In this document: piece by piece, positions 18,481 through 26,218 of the stretch | Position numbering within the stretch: position 1 is the stretch's first letter | How the letters are laid out: every line of letters starts with the position of its first letter | DNA from: CALARM01 sp036746235 | Lineage (GTDB): Bacteria > Vulcanimicrobiota > SpSt-956 > JAKJGF01 | Length of the DNA stretch: 64,000 bases | Direction of reading: 5' to 3' | Assembly (NCBI GenBank): GCA_036746235.1 | Contig: DAIOEN010000012.1 | Span: forward strand, 1 to 64,000 | Position numbers and translations under genes: made by a program | The notes under the pieces: generated by a model | The model's input: only the letters and a program-made list of their open reading frames with translations | What the model was told of the DNA's origin: nothing | The model's database searches: none

Positions 18481-18598
18481 AAGGTAACTTATGAAAAACC
18501 TTACCACTGTAGAAAAAATCAAAGTTCTTCTTGAAAGAAAAGGTAACTTATGAAAAACCTTACCACTGTAGAAAAAATCAAAGTTCTTCTTGAAAGAA
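18481..18598 (+). repeat. Perfect 59-bp tandem duplication
   Basis: 18481-18539 and 18540-18598 are identical, period 59. The unit carries a ribosome binding site-like AAAGG and the first 17 codons of the HTH gene at 18550. Because 59 is not a multiple of three, the first copy is out of frame. Confidence 0.95.
18491..18553 (+). CDS. 20-residue leader peptide created by the tandem duplication
   Basis: ATG 18491 encodes MKNLTTVEKIKVLLERKGNL, a truncated copy of the next protein's N-terminus, and stops at TGA 18551-18553, overlapping the ATG of the full gene (ATGA). This would couple translation of the HTH gene to the leader. Confidence 0.5.
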   Translation: MKNLTTVEKIKVLLERKGNL

Positions 18599-18807
18599 AA
18601 GGATTAAAACAGCAAAGATTTGCTGAGCTTATAGGTCTTTCTGAGAGGCATGTCAGTAGAATTTTAAACGGTGAAGTGAATATAAAAAAGTTAAGAAAGG
18701 AGGTGATTGATAATATTTCCGAAGCACTGGATATTCCAGTGCAGAAACTATTCTACGAAAAAGGAGGGAAAGGGAATGGTAAAAGAAAAAAAAGCCCCGG
18801 ACTCTGA
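18550..18807 (+). CDS. XRE-family HTH regulator
   Basis: 85 residues. HTH: LKQQRFAELIGLSERHVSRIL followed by EALDIPVQKLFYE, ending in a Lys-rich tail. Its first 17 codons are duplicated just upstream. The 3' end overlaps the next gene's start by 32 nt. Confidence 0.85.
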   Translation: MKNLTTVEKIKVLLERKGLKQQRFAELIGLSERHVSRILNGEVNIKKLRKEVIDNISEALDIPVQKLFYEKGGKGNGKRKKSPGL

Positions 18808-19078
18808 TAAGTTCAGGGACATCACAAATCAACAAAATAATACCACATCTACAGAAAATGAACAACTTTTAGATTATTTTTTCCAGAAGGCTGTAGAAAA
18901 AGTTCACAGATTAAATCTCCTTTCAGAGGAGGAACCCATAAAAGAACCTTCCCCGGAGGAAACGCCGGAATTAATTTCACCAATGGAAACTCCCTGTTCT
19001 AAATTAAATTTTGCAAAGCATGAAACAAATATTTTCAATCACATTTATTTCTATCTTTACGGGGAGGAGGTCGCGTAA
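18776..19078 (+). CDS. Early phage protein of unknown function
   Basis: 100 residues. ATG 18776 is chosen over upstream in-frame codons because AAGGAGGGAAAGGGA precedes it. The protein is polar, with a helical part (EQLLDYFFQKAVEKVHRL), a Pro/Glu-rich linker and an aromatic end (IFNHIYFYLYGEEVA). Not recognised. Confidence 0.65.
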   Translation: MVKEKKAPDSDKFRDITNQQNNTTSTENEQLLDYFFQKAVEKVHRLNLLSEEEPIKEPSPEETPELISPMETPCSKLNFAKHETNIFNHIYFYLYGEEVA

Positions 19079-19079
19079 T

Positions 19080-19322
19080 ATGCCAGCAGTTTTAGAGAGA
19101 AAAGAAATGATAAATCTTCGTGATTTACCCTCAGAACTCCAGAGAATTTGTTTTAAAGCAATAAACAGGATTTACTGCCCTCAATGCGGCTTTGAATTTA
19201 CAAAGGAAAACTGCTTCGACAATTGCCAGAGTGACCCGCAGGAACAAGAAGAGTATTACCATTGCTTTAAGTGTGGGTATGACTCCAGATACGAGAAGAA
19301 TGAGGAGGTGCCTTTCGAATGA
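19080..19322 (+). CDS. Small zinc-finger protein
   Basis: 80 residues, ATG 19080 after GGGGAGGAGG. Four cysteines in CPQC...CFKC pairs (plus two in between) suggest a zinc ribbon. Likely a small nucleic-acid or protein-binding early protein. Confidence 0.7.
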   Translation: MPAVLERKEMINLRDLPSELQRICFKAINRIYCPQCGFEFTKENCFDNCQSDPQEQEEYYHCFKCGYDSRYEKNEEVPFE

Positions 19323-19534
19323 TTATTAATTACGGAAATGCCTATTTAGTTCTTGAAGCTCAGAATGATTTTATTTTAGATGCTATCAGGATGGAGTACA
19401 AAGACAGGTTTAATATCTGCGCCAGGGCAAAGCACAGGACAGAAGAAGTAGAAAGAATTCAGCAAAAGTGTGCTGAAGTAATACAGGTTTGCAATGCAGA
19501 AGTTGAGAGAAGAAGGATGAGGGTAGCGGCATGA
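19319..19534 (+). CDS. Small early protein
   Basis: 71 residues, ATGA overlap with the zinc-finger gene. Mostly helical; begins MIINYGNAYLVLEAQ and ends with a basic ERRRMRVAA. Not recognised. Confidence 0.65.
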   Translation: MIINYGNAYLVLEAQNDFILDAIRMEYKDRFNICARAKHRTEEVERIQQKCAEVIQVCNAEVERRRMRVAA

Positions 19535-19662
19535 CCTGGCAAAACCTTTCTATCATATTTCAAGCAGCTATTCACTCAATAGTTTTTTGGTGGTTTGTAA
19601 TTGCAGTAGGGATAGCGGCTATAGCTACAGTAGGAGACCCGAAATTTAAGGAGGTGAAATAA
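19531..19662 (+). CDS. Single-span membrane peptide, 43 residues
   Basis: ATGA overlap with the preceding gene. One membrane segment (AIHSIVFWWFVIAVGIAAIA) and a short charged tail. The tail encodes the ribosome binding site AAGGAGG of the next gene. Confidence 0.65.
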   Translation: MTWQNLSIIFQAAIHSIVFWWFVIAVGIAAIATVGDPKFKEVK

Positions 19663-19838
19663 TGCACGGAATACAGACAGTAATCGTATGTCACGACTGT
19701 AATAAACACTGGCCCATAAGAATACCTGCCGGAAAAGTAATTTCAGAAACTCTGAGGACTATCTGCCAGGAGCATAAACCAGTAGAGAAAGAATTGCAGG
19801 AAGCAGTTAGAAAGCTTGAGAGAGCTTTATGGAATTAA
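19662..19838 (+). CDS. Small Cys-containing protein, 58 residues
   Basis: Strong AAGGAGG 5 nt before the ATG, whose A overlaps the previous stop. CHDC and CQEH motifs may bind zinc. C-terminal amphipathic helix (EKELQEAVRKLERALW). Confidence 0.65.
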   Translation: MHGIQTVIVCHDCNKHWPIRIPAGKVISETLRTICQEHKPVEKELQEAVRKLERALWN

Positions 19839-19885
19839 ATTTTACTCCCGCATGGGAGAAATAAAATAAAAGGAGATGTAACAAA

Positions 19886-20635
19886 ATGAGTTTTATGGAA
19901 AGTATGGGAATTATGACAAGCGATGGAGTTTATGAATTATTGGAAAATGGAGTTTATAGCGCAAAATTAACGTCTATCGTACCTTATCAAAGAGCAAAAT
20001 ATCAAAATCCAAACGAAATGGAAAACGCCTTAAAATGGATATTTGAAACTACTACAGAAAAAACAACCAAGGACACGCCTTTCAAAATAAGCTATCTCAC
20101 CTCAGCTTATTATACAACTTCCAGTAAAAACAGAATAAGACCACTTGTACAGGCAATTTTCGGAAAGATATTATCAGTGAATGAGTTTAAAGAACTGGAA
20201 GAAAATCAACTTATTGGTCAAGAATTACAGATAATAGTGAAACAGAATCCTTCCGCAAAAGATCCTAATAAAATATATAACAATATTACAGAATTTTTAC
20301 CCCGCGCAAAGAAAACACAGCCTTTTTATAATGGAACAACTAAGACCACACAGCCGCCACAGCCAGATAAAATAACACCCGACACAATTGAAAGCGTAAA
20401 CTGGCTCAGAGAAGAATTAAAAATGACACCGAGAGCTTTTTATGAATTTATCAGCGAGCAGCTCCAAAAAAGAGTTTCAAATATTGTAAATATCACAGAA
20501 AAGGAAGGCAAGCAGATATTCTATCTTCTTGAAGCTATGTTGCCACAGAAAGACGAACCGGAGGAAAAGAAAGAACTGCCGGCAGAAACGAAGCTGGAAG
20601 AAGCAGATTTAGATACTGAAGACGTTCCATTTTAA
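19886..20635 (+). CDS. Phage single-stranded DNA-binding-like protein with acidic tip
   Basis: 249 residues. No named family recognised with certainty, but the architecture fits a phage SSB: a beta-rich N-terminal domain (residues 15-140, with GVYSAKLTSIVPYQRAKY and a later QELQIIVKQNP), a flexible middle, and a C-terminal acidic tail ending DLDTEDVPF, very like the DxDDIPF tip used by bacterial SSBs to recruit replication partners. It lies just upstream of the primase/helicase. The C-terminal helical region (residues 165-215) is additional. Ribosome binding site AAAGGAGATG is good. Confidence 0.65.
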   Translation: MSFMESMGIMTSDGVYELLENGVYSAKLTSIVPYQRAKYQNPNEMENALKWIFETTTEKTTKDTPFKISYLTSAYYTTSSKNRIRPLVQAIFGKILSVNEFKELEENQLIGQELQIIVKQNPSAKDPNKIYNNITEFLPRAKKTQPFYNGTTKTTQPPQPDKITPDTIESVNWLREELKMTPRAFYEFISEQLQKRVSNIVNITEKEGKQIFYLLEAMLPQKDEPEEKKELPAETKLEEADLDTEDVPF

Positions 20636-20639
20636 AGAA

Positions 20640-20707
20640 GCTCCTGCCGGATGGCCAACCCTTACATGACCATCCGGCGGTTAGCCAGGTTCGAAACTGG
20701 CAGGAGC
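20640..20707 (+). ncRNA. Three-way-junction RNA element (tRNA-like outer and T-arm-like helices)
   Basis: Perfect helices: outer GCTCCT (20640-20645)/AGGAGC (20702-20707); long arm GCCGGATGG (20646-20654)/CCATCCGGC (20670-20678) with a 15-nt loop; short arm GCCAG (20684-20688)/CTGGC (20697-20701) with loop GTTCGAAA resembling a tRNA T-loop; linker GGTTA. It has no D-arm and no normal anticodon arm, so it is not a tRNA. It fills the gap between the SSB-like gene and the primase gene. Confidence 0.65.
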
Positions 20708-20741
20708 AATAGAAAGAAAAGATTTAAGGAAGGATAAAAAT

Positions 20742-22904
20742 ATGTTAAATACGAAGAATATACCAGGAGAACTAAAGCAGCTAAAACAATGGGTTTTATG
20801 GCGATTTATTCACAAGATAAACCAAAAAAAGCCCGCGAAAGTTCCATATCAAGTAAGCGGTCAAGAGGCAGGAACAAATAATCCGGACACATGGAACGAT
20901 TTCGAGGCGGTAAACAATAAATTCTCAGGAAACGGAAAAAACTTTTCAGGTATAGGTTTTGTATTTTCAGAAACAGATCCTTATGTAGGAATAGATTTTG
21001 ATGATTGCGTTGATGAAACCGGGAATATAAAAGAAGAAGTATTAAACTGGGTAGAAAAATTTGCCTCTTATACTGAATATTCTCAGAGCAAAAGAGGAAT
21101 TCATATAATCTGTAAGGGGGTAAAACCGGGTCATAGAAAACAAAAGGGAAATATAGAAATTTATGATAGAGTCAGATATTTTGTTTTTACTGGCAACGTG
21201 ATAAATAATTTCAAAGAAATAAAGACCTGCCAGGATGCTATAAATGAATTCTACTATACAGTATTTAAAGAAGAGGAAGAAGAAGAAAAAACAATACAGA
21301 AAGAATATAAAAGAACATACTCACCTCCTGAAGATAAAGAAGAATTTTATAATAAAGTTTTGCAGGTTCTGGAAGAAAGAGGACAGGGGTTATTTTCAGA
21401 TTATAACGAATATTTCCGTTTTTGTATGGCTTGCAAAAATACTGGATTCGCTTATGAGTCAATAGACCTTATACTGCAACAATCAAAAAATTATAATTAT
21501 ACTCAAAATATAAAAATGTATGAAAAATTGGTTCCAGACGGCAGGGCTGATTTTGGAACCGTTTATTATTTTGCAAAAAAAGCCGACAATTACAGATTAA
21601 ACGAACTATTAACAGCTAAAAAAGAATATGCAGTTGCAAAATTTGGAAGATCTTCTTCTCCCACTACAGAAGAAAAACAAGAAGTTTTATCTGTGGCTGA
21701 AGAAATCATAAAAAAAAAGGTTAAAAAAAAAAGCAAGGCAGATATACTCTTTGAAGTTGAAGATTTCTTTAGAAATCAGTATAAATTCAGGTTTAATGTA
21801 ATTACTTATAAGCCTGAATATTCTCCCCTGGGCTCTGACAATTGGATAGCTGTAGATGATGGATTTGAAGCGGCTTGCTACTTTCAATTAATAAGAAATA
21901 ATATCTATTTTAGCAAAGATGATATCCACACTCTTTTTATTAATCCCGATTTTTCTCCTCCGGTGGATCCGCTTAAAGAATATTTCGATAGTTTACTATA
22001 CGACAATCAGAGAGATTATATAAAAGATTATACAGATTGCTTTATTCTTCTGGATGAAAAAGAACGAAAAAACTTTGAAATAATGTTTAAAAAATGGTTT
22101 GTCGCCATCTTAACAAGCATCTATAACGATAAATTTTGCAATCAATGTATTTTTATCGTCGTAGGTGAGCAGGGTGAAGGGAAAACCACTTTTCTTAATA
22201 ATCTGGTTCCTCCAACACTTAAAACGTATCATCAAAACGGGGGAATTGATTTTTTGAGTAAAGATAGCCAGTTAGCTATGGCCGGGAAGCTCCTTATAAA
22301 TATTGATGAACTGGAAAGTTTTTCAAAACAGGATATAGATCTTCTTAAAAGCAGGGTAACAGCTCTGGATTTTGATGTAAGACCCCCATATAAAAAACAT
22401 TCAATAAAATTTAAAAAAAGATGCTCTTTCATGGCATCTACGAATAAGACCGGATTTCTTTCTGACCCCACCGGGAGCAGAAGATTTCTTATAAATAATA
22501 TCTTAAAAATTGATTATAAAAGAGATATTAACATAGATCAGATGTATGCGCAGGCAAAAGAACTCTATTTCTCAGGATTTACGTATTTCTTTAATAAAGA
22601 TGAAATAAAATATTTAACCCAGAGAAATGAAATGTATGCAATAGAAAGTATAGAAGAACAACTGCTTTTAAAACATTATCAGCCGGGAGAAGACTTGTTT
22701 TTATCAGCCACTGAACTGGCTGGAGAACTTGAAAAGAAAGGAGATTTCCCTGTAAGAGTGGATAGCCTTTTCGTAAGAAAACTTGGAACTTTCCTTACAA
22801 AACATGGTTTCAAGAGAAAAGGCGTTAAGGGTCGATATGTGTGGTGTGTAAGTGAGAAAAAATATAGACCAGGATTTGAACAAGATTTACCTGTACCTTT
22901 TTAG
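20742..22904 (+). CDS. Primase-polymerase/VapE-type replicative helicase
   Basis: 720-residue phage replication initiator. N-terminal primase-polymerase region with GIGFVFSETDPYVGIDFDDC (metal-binding acidic residues) and SQSKRGIHIICKG, a linker with a basic tract, then a virulence-associated-E/D5-like ATPase with Walker A GEQGEGKTT near residue 474, a Walker B-like LLINIDELES and a sensor region CSFMASTNK...GSRRFL. Last 90 residues resemble a winged helix. It would unwind and prime at the adjacent iteron region. An iteron copy lies within its 3' end. Confidence 0.88.
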   Translation: MLNTKNIPGELKQLKQWVLWRFIHKINQKKPAKVPYQVSGQEAGTNNPDTWNDFEAVNNKFSGNGKNFSGIGFVFSETDPYVGIDFDDCVDETGNIKEEVLNWVEKFASYTEYSQSKRGIHIICKGVKPGHRKQKGNIEIYDRVRYFVFTGNVINNFKEIKTCQDAINEFYYTVFKEEEEEEKTIQKEYKRTYSPPEDKEEFYNKVLQVLEERGQGLFSDYNEYFRFCMACKNTGFAYESIDLILQQSKNYNYTQNIKMYEKLVPDGRADFGTVYYFAKKADNYRLNELLTAKKEYAVAKFGRSSSPTTEEKQEVLSVAEEIIKKKVKKKSKADILFEVEDFFRNQYKFRFNVITYKPEYSPLGSDNWIAVDDGFEAACYFQLIRNNIYFSKDDIHTLFINPDFSPPVDPLKEYFDSLLYDNQRDYIKDYTDCFILLDEKERKNFEIMFKKWFVAILTSIYNDKFCNQCIFIVVGEQGEGKTTFLNNLVPPTLKTYHQNGGIDFLSKDSQLAMAGKLLINIDELESFSKQDIDLLKSRVTALDFDVRPPYKKHSIKFKKRCSFMASTNKTGFLSDPTGSRRFLINNILKIDYKRDINIDQMYAQAKELYFSGFTYFFNKDEIKYLTQRNEMYAIESIEEQLLLKHYQPGEDLFLSATELAGELEKKGDFPVRVDSLFVRKLGTFLTKHGFKRKGVKGRYVWCVSEKKYRPGFEQDLPVPF

Positions 22905-23195
22905 TGTAAGTGGTGTATAAGTTATGTAACTTGCAAAAATAGTTACACAGATAGACAGCGTAAAGGAAAGAATAAAAATGTGTAAGTGTGTAAGTGAAGT
23001 TGTAAAACTTTGGAAAAACTGTAAATTCTCAAAAACTCTAACCTCTAAGGTAACAACCTTACTAAATTCTTATGTAAACTGTGTAAGTAAAATATACTTA
23101 CTTAGTTACATAAAGAATAGAAAAGTATTATATTATATAGCTTTTTTGGTTGTGTAAGTGAAAATTTTCACTTACACAGAGTTACACAGAATTAT
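22904..23195. other. Putative phage replication origin (GTGTAAGTG iterons)
   Basis: Non-coding region after the helicase gene. GTGTAAGTG occurs at 22904-22912, 22980-22988, 22988-22996 (sharing one base) and 23152-23160, with an inverted copy at 23169-23177, a near copy at 23081-23089, and another inside the helicase 3' end (22846). AGTTACACAG occurs twice as well. Iterons next to the initiator gene are typical of phage and plasmid origins. Confidence 0.65.
23151..23178. repeat. 28-bp perfect palindrome within the iteron region
   Basis: TGTGTAAGTGAAAA is followed immediately by its exact reverse complement, placing two iterons head to head. It could extrude as a cruciform or bind a symmetric initiator dimer. 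Confidence 0.9.
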
Positions 23196-23228
23196 ACTCC
23201 TATACTGCGTGAAGAAAGAAGTAGAAAA

Positions 23229-23624
23229 ATGATACAGATGGCGAACAGCCTGACCTTTTCGATACCAGGCAGAGCAAAGCCCTGTGTGAGAACCACGCAA
23301 AAACAAAAATGGGTGGATAAAAACTATAAAGAATATGAGGTTTATAAGTCACGTATAAAAGAAAATGCTCTTGGTGCTATGTTACAAGAAAGAGTGAGTC
23401 AAATTACAGATCCAGTGGGAATAACAGCCAGTGTATTTATAAAAGGCAAAAACAGAGGAGATATAGACAATTATTGTAAGTCAATTCTTGACGGTATACA
23501 GGCAACAAAGAGAAATCCGCAGGGATTAATAAAGAATGACAGGCAGGTTGAGAGTATAGCAGTTGATCTGTTTTCTGTAGAAAAAGAAGAGGATCAAAGG
23601 GTTGAAGTTACTCTCTGGTGGTAA
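23229..23624 (+). CDS. rusA: RusA-type Holliday junction resolvase
   Basis: 131 residues, typical RusA length. It cuts Holliday junctions and branched phage DNA as a dimer. Visible: N-terminal LTFSIPGRAKPC strand, and the acidic catalytic signature KNRGDIDNYCKSILDGI with a further Asp in KNDRQV. It follows the origin region. Ribosome binding site is weak, so ATG 23229 or ATG 23238 may be used. Confidence 0.9.
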   Translation: MIQMANSLTFSIPGRAKPCVRTTQKQKWVDKNYKEYEVYKSRIKENALGAMLQERVSQITDPVGITASVFIKGKNRGDIDNYCKSILDGIQATKRNPQGLIKNDRQVESIAVDLFSVEKEEDQRVEVTLWW

Positions 23625-23657
23625 ATAAATAATATAAAAAAAGGAGTGTATTAATTA

Positions 23658-23891
23658 ATGAATATAAAAAACTGGAGGTTGAATAAAGCAATGGACATTA
23701 AGAAAAGATTACAAAATTTAGTTATAAAAATTGATGCTTTGAAAGAAATAAGCTCAGACGGTTCTCCTGGTTCTACTGAATACAACACAGGAGTAACTAA
23801 AGCCAGAGATCTGGTTATAGGAGAAATAAGTAAGGTGAATTGTAATGTTTGCAGAGTTAAAGAAAATAAAGAAATGGAGGTTGAAGTATAA
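23658..23891 (+). CDS. Small protein with an 'NxGvxxARDLVIxEI' module
   Basis: 77 residues with AAAGGAG upstream. Its core (KIDALKE...EYNTGVTKARDLVIGEISKV) matches two modules in the protein at 27798-28367. Function unknown; probably a small helical domain used repeatedly in this phage. Confidence 0.6.
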   Translation: MNIKNWRLNKAMDIKKRLQNLVIKIDALKEISSDGSPGSTEYNTGVTKARDLVIGEISKVNCNVCRVKENKEMEVEV

Positions 23892-23893
23892 AA

Positions 23894-24193
23894 GTGAAAA
23901 CATCACCAGAGAGATTAAAACAGGTAAGAGAATGGCAGAAACGCCATAAAAAGTATCTGGCAAAATACAGGAGAAGGTATGATAAGAAAAATCCAGATAA
24001 AGTGAAGAAACATCAGGAGAAATTCGGGAAAGAATATAATCAGGAATATAGAGAGAAAAACAGGGAAAAATTAAGGGAATATCAACGGGAATACTGGTAT
24101 AAACGAACTGCAACAAAAGAGGATGAAATGGTAAAAAAACAGATAAGAAAGATAATATCTTTCCAAGAAAAGGAGGCTGAAGTAATTGGATAA
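23894..24193 (+). CDS. Highly basic Lys/Arg/Tyr-rich protein
   Basis: 99 residues with GTG start. Repeating YxxKYRRRYDKK and YREKNREKLREYQREY motifs form a basic helix typical of small phage nucleic-acid-binding proteins. The 3' end overlaps the exonuclease start by 8 nt. Confidence 0.65.
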   Translation: MKTSPERLKQVREWQKRHKKYLAKYRRRYDKKNPDKVKKHQEKFGKEYNQEYREKNREKLREYQREYWYKRTATKEDEMVKKQIRKIISFQEKEAEVIG

Positions 24194-24734
24194 ACAGGAA
24201 AACATTATCTATTTAGACGTTGAAACACAGCTTCTTTCTGATGATGTTGGCGGATGGGGACATATAGACAAAATGAAAGTTGCTATAGTGGTGATTTATA
24301 GCAGTAAAGAAGATAAGTTTTATCACTTCACCGAAGGAAGTATGTTTTATCTTTTAGATAAGCTTAAGGAAGCTACCCTGGTCGTAGGGTTCAATATCAA
24401 AAATTTTGACTATAAAGTTATGCAGCCCTATTACTTGGATTTCGACTTAAAAACCTTACCTACTTACGACATACTTGAAGAGTCAAACAAAAAACTTGGC
24501 CACAGGATCAGTCTTCAGGCATTTGCTGAACCTACTTTGAATATTGGAAAATCTGCAGATGGGCTCAAGGCTGTCGAATGGTTTAAATCTGGAGAGATAC
24601 AGAAGATTATCGACTATTGCAAGCAAGATGTAATAGTTACCAGGGATTTATATTTATTCGCAGAGAGAAATGGATATTTGAAATTTAATGACAAGAAGAC
24701 CGGGAAAGAGAAAGTTGTTTTTCTGGAGGTATGA
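24186..24734 (+). CDS. DEDD-family 3'-5' exonuclease (RNase H-like, PolB-exonuclease type)
   Basis: 182 residues, TTG start after AGGAGG. Exonuclease motifs: I YLDVETQ, II GFNIKNFDY, III YCKQDVIVTRDLY. These are the acidic residues that hold two metal ions. It probably trims phage DNA during replication or recombination. It is a stand-alone exonuclease without a polymerase domain. Confidence 0.85.
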   Translation: MDKQENIIYLDVETQLLSDDVGGWGHIDKMKVAIVVIYSSKEDKFYHFTEGSMFYLLDKLKEATLVVGFNIKNFDYKVMQPYYLDFDLKTLPTYDILEESNKKLGHRISLQAFAEPTLNIGKSADGLKAVEWFKSGEIQKIIDYCKQDVIVTRDLYLFAERNGYLKFNDKKTGKEKVVFLEV

Positions 24735-24737
24735 AAA

Positions 24738-24905
24738 TTGATTACTCTTAATGATATAGACAAAGCAGTCCTCAGACTTCTCCGGGCAAATCAAAAAGAA
24801 TTCCGGGAAATTGAATCAATAAAAATTCAGATAAAAGTTAAAGATAAGATTTTGCCCATGGTTTTAAAAGAAGGTGGAATATATTTTGAAGAAGATAGAA
24901 AGTGA
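24738..24905 (+). CDS. Small early protein, 55 residues
   Basis: TTG 24738 has GGAGGT 8 nt upstream. Helical, charged sequence starting with ITLNDIDKAVLRLLRAN and ending YFEEDRK. It fills the gap after the exonuclease and overlaps the next small gene by 20 nt. Confidence 0.6.
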   Translation: MITLNDIDKAVLRLLRANQKEFREIESIKIQIKVKDKILPMVLKEGGIYFEEDRK

Positions 24906-25038
24906 CCATACTCCTCATACTTGTCTGTATTGTAAGCACATAGGCAGGTGTGGTAAATGTATTTTATTTAAAAAGATAATGCCTTTGATGGAAGAGAATA
25001 ACTGTGAATATTGGACAGTATTTTACGAGAAAGGATGA
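24886..25038 (+). CDS. Small cysteine-rich protein, 50 residues
   Basis: TTG 24886 after a GGTGG motif. Contains CLYC and CGKC pairs plus one more Cys near the end (NNCEYW), a likely zinc-knuckle. Phage early genomes often carry such proteins; function unknown. Confidence 0.6.
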   Translation: MKKIESDHTPHTCLYCKHIGRCGKCILFKKIMPLMEENNCEYWTVFYEKG

Positions 25039-25043
25039 TAAAA

Positions 25044-25385
25044 ATGTTAATAGAAGGTTTTGAGATATCAAAAAAGATGCTACAGGACTGGAAAAGAGAA
25101 GAGGGAAAAGCTTATAAAATAGAGAGAATGAAACAGAAAGGTACGTGGAAAAACAACCCGGATTACAATAAAGAGGTAGGAGTAATAAAACGGATTGACC
25201 CTGTTGTAAAAATCAGAGGGAAAAAGAAAATTATAAGAATAAATGGTCGGAAGGTAGAAAAAATTATAGGTGGCGTTCCAGTGAAATACTCAGAACTTAC
25301 TCAGGAAGAACAGAAGGAGTATAGGGAAAATATTGAGAGAGAAGAAAGAGCCAGAGAAGAAAGAGTCAGAGAGGTAGAGAAATGA
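25044..25385 (+). CDS. Basic early protein with charged tail
   Basis: 113 residues from ATG 25044 (AAAGGA 8 nt upstream). Basic N-terminal two thirds, with a KIRGKKKIIRINGRKVEK stretch, and a Glu/Arg-rich helical tail. Its stop overlaps the next start (ATGA). Confidence 0.6.
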   Translation: MLIEGFEISKKMLQDWKREEGKAYKIERMKQKGTWKNNPDYNKEVGVIKRIDPVVKIRGKKKIIRINGRKVEKIIGGVPVKYSELTQEEQKEYRENIEREERAREERVREVEK

Positions 25386-26218
25386 AACACGTCATTCAGT
25401 TTAGCGGTGGGCTGGCCTCTGCTTATGTTGCCTGGATGTGTGTTGAAGAGTTTGGAAAAAACAACTGCATATTGTTATTTCATGAGACCGGCGTAGAACA
25501 TCCCGACAATGTAAAATTTAAAGAAAATGTGTGTAATTTTCTTGAAATAGAATACGTTGAAATAAGTTATGGGATGGATTTATGGGATTTGATAGTAAAA
25601 CAGAGATGCCTTCCTTCTTATTTTCAACCTTTTTGTACGAGAATGTTAAAAATGGAACAGGGTTTTAAGTTTCTGAAAAAATTAAAGGAAAAATTTATAG
25701 TTTATAATGGCTTTGGAGCTCATGAACCTAAAAGAGTAATGAGGGCAAATGAGTTAGGAAAAAGAAAAGGTCATACAGTTCACTCTCCTCTTTATGAACA
25801 AAATATTCCAGATAAAAAGGTTATGGAAATTATCCGGGATGAATGGAACATAAAAATACAAGAGCCATATATGCAAGGTTTTGAACATTGTAATTGCTTA
25901 CCTTGCTTCAAGGGCGGACAAAAACATTTCAAAAGAGTCTTTCAGTATTATCCAGAAGCTTTTGAAAAGGCGAAATGGGCAGAGAAAGAAATAAGTAGAA
26001 TTAAACAAAAGGAGTTCACTGTTTTTACAAGGGAAGAGAAAACGGGAAGATGGACATATAATTCCAAGGGAAAAAAAGTAATTGAGACGGAAACGGTTAA
26101 AATTTCTTTAGGAGAACTTGAAAAAATATGGGTGGAGGAACCGGTAAAACCACAGACGATGAGTTTTAATCATTCTGATGACTGGGAGCAATTGGATTTA
26201 TTTGAGGTGGCAGCATGA
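25382..26218 (+). CDS. Phage PP-loop (PAPS-reductase-like) ATPase
   Basis: 278 residues. N-type ATP pyrophosphatase with PP-loop SGGLASAY at residues 8-15 (Lys of SGGKDS-type loops replaced), then LLFHETGVEHPDN and a later Cys cluster (FEHCNCLPCFKGG). This fold adenylates substrates or reduces sulfate; in phages its substrate is unknown. It overlaps the DNA methyltransferase start by 4 nt, so the two are translated together, which suggests a joint role in DNA or RNA modification (inference). Sulfate assimilation is unlikely because there are no partner genes. Confidence 0.8.
   Translation: MKHVIQFSGGLASAYVAWMCVEEFGKNNCILLFHETGVEHPDNVKFKENVCNFLEIEYVEISYGMDLWDLIVKQRCLPSYFQPFCTRMLKMEQGFKFLKKLKEKFIVYNGFGAHEPKRVMRANELGKRKGHTVHSPLYEQNIPDKKVMEIIRDEWNIKIQEPYMQGFEHCNCLPCFKGGQKHFKRVFQYYPEAFEKAKWAEKEISRIKQKEFTVFTREEKTGRWTYNSKGKKVIETETVKISLGELEKIWVEEPVKPQTMSFNHSDDWEQLDLFEVAA

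Noticed and set aside
20640..20707. tRNA gene
   Set aside because: Acceptor-like and T-arm-like helices are present but there is no D-arm, no 7-nt anticodon loop and no proper 3' end.
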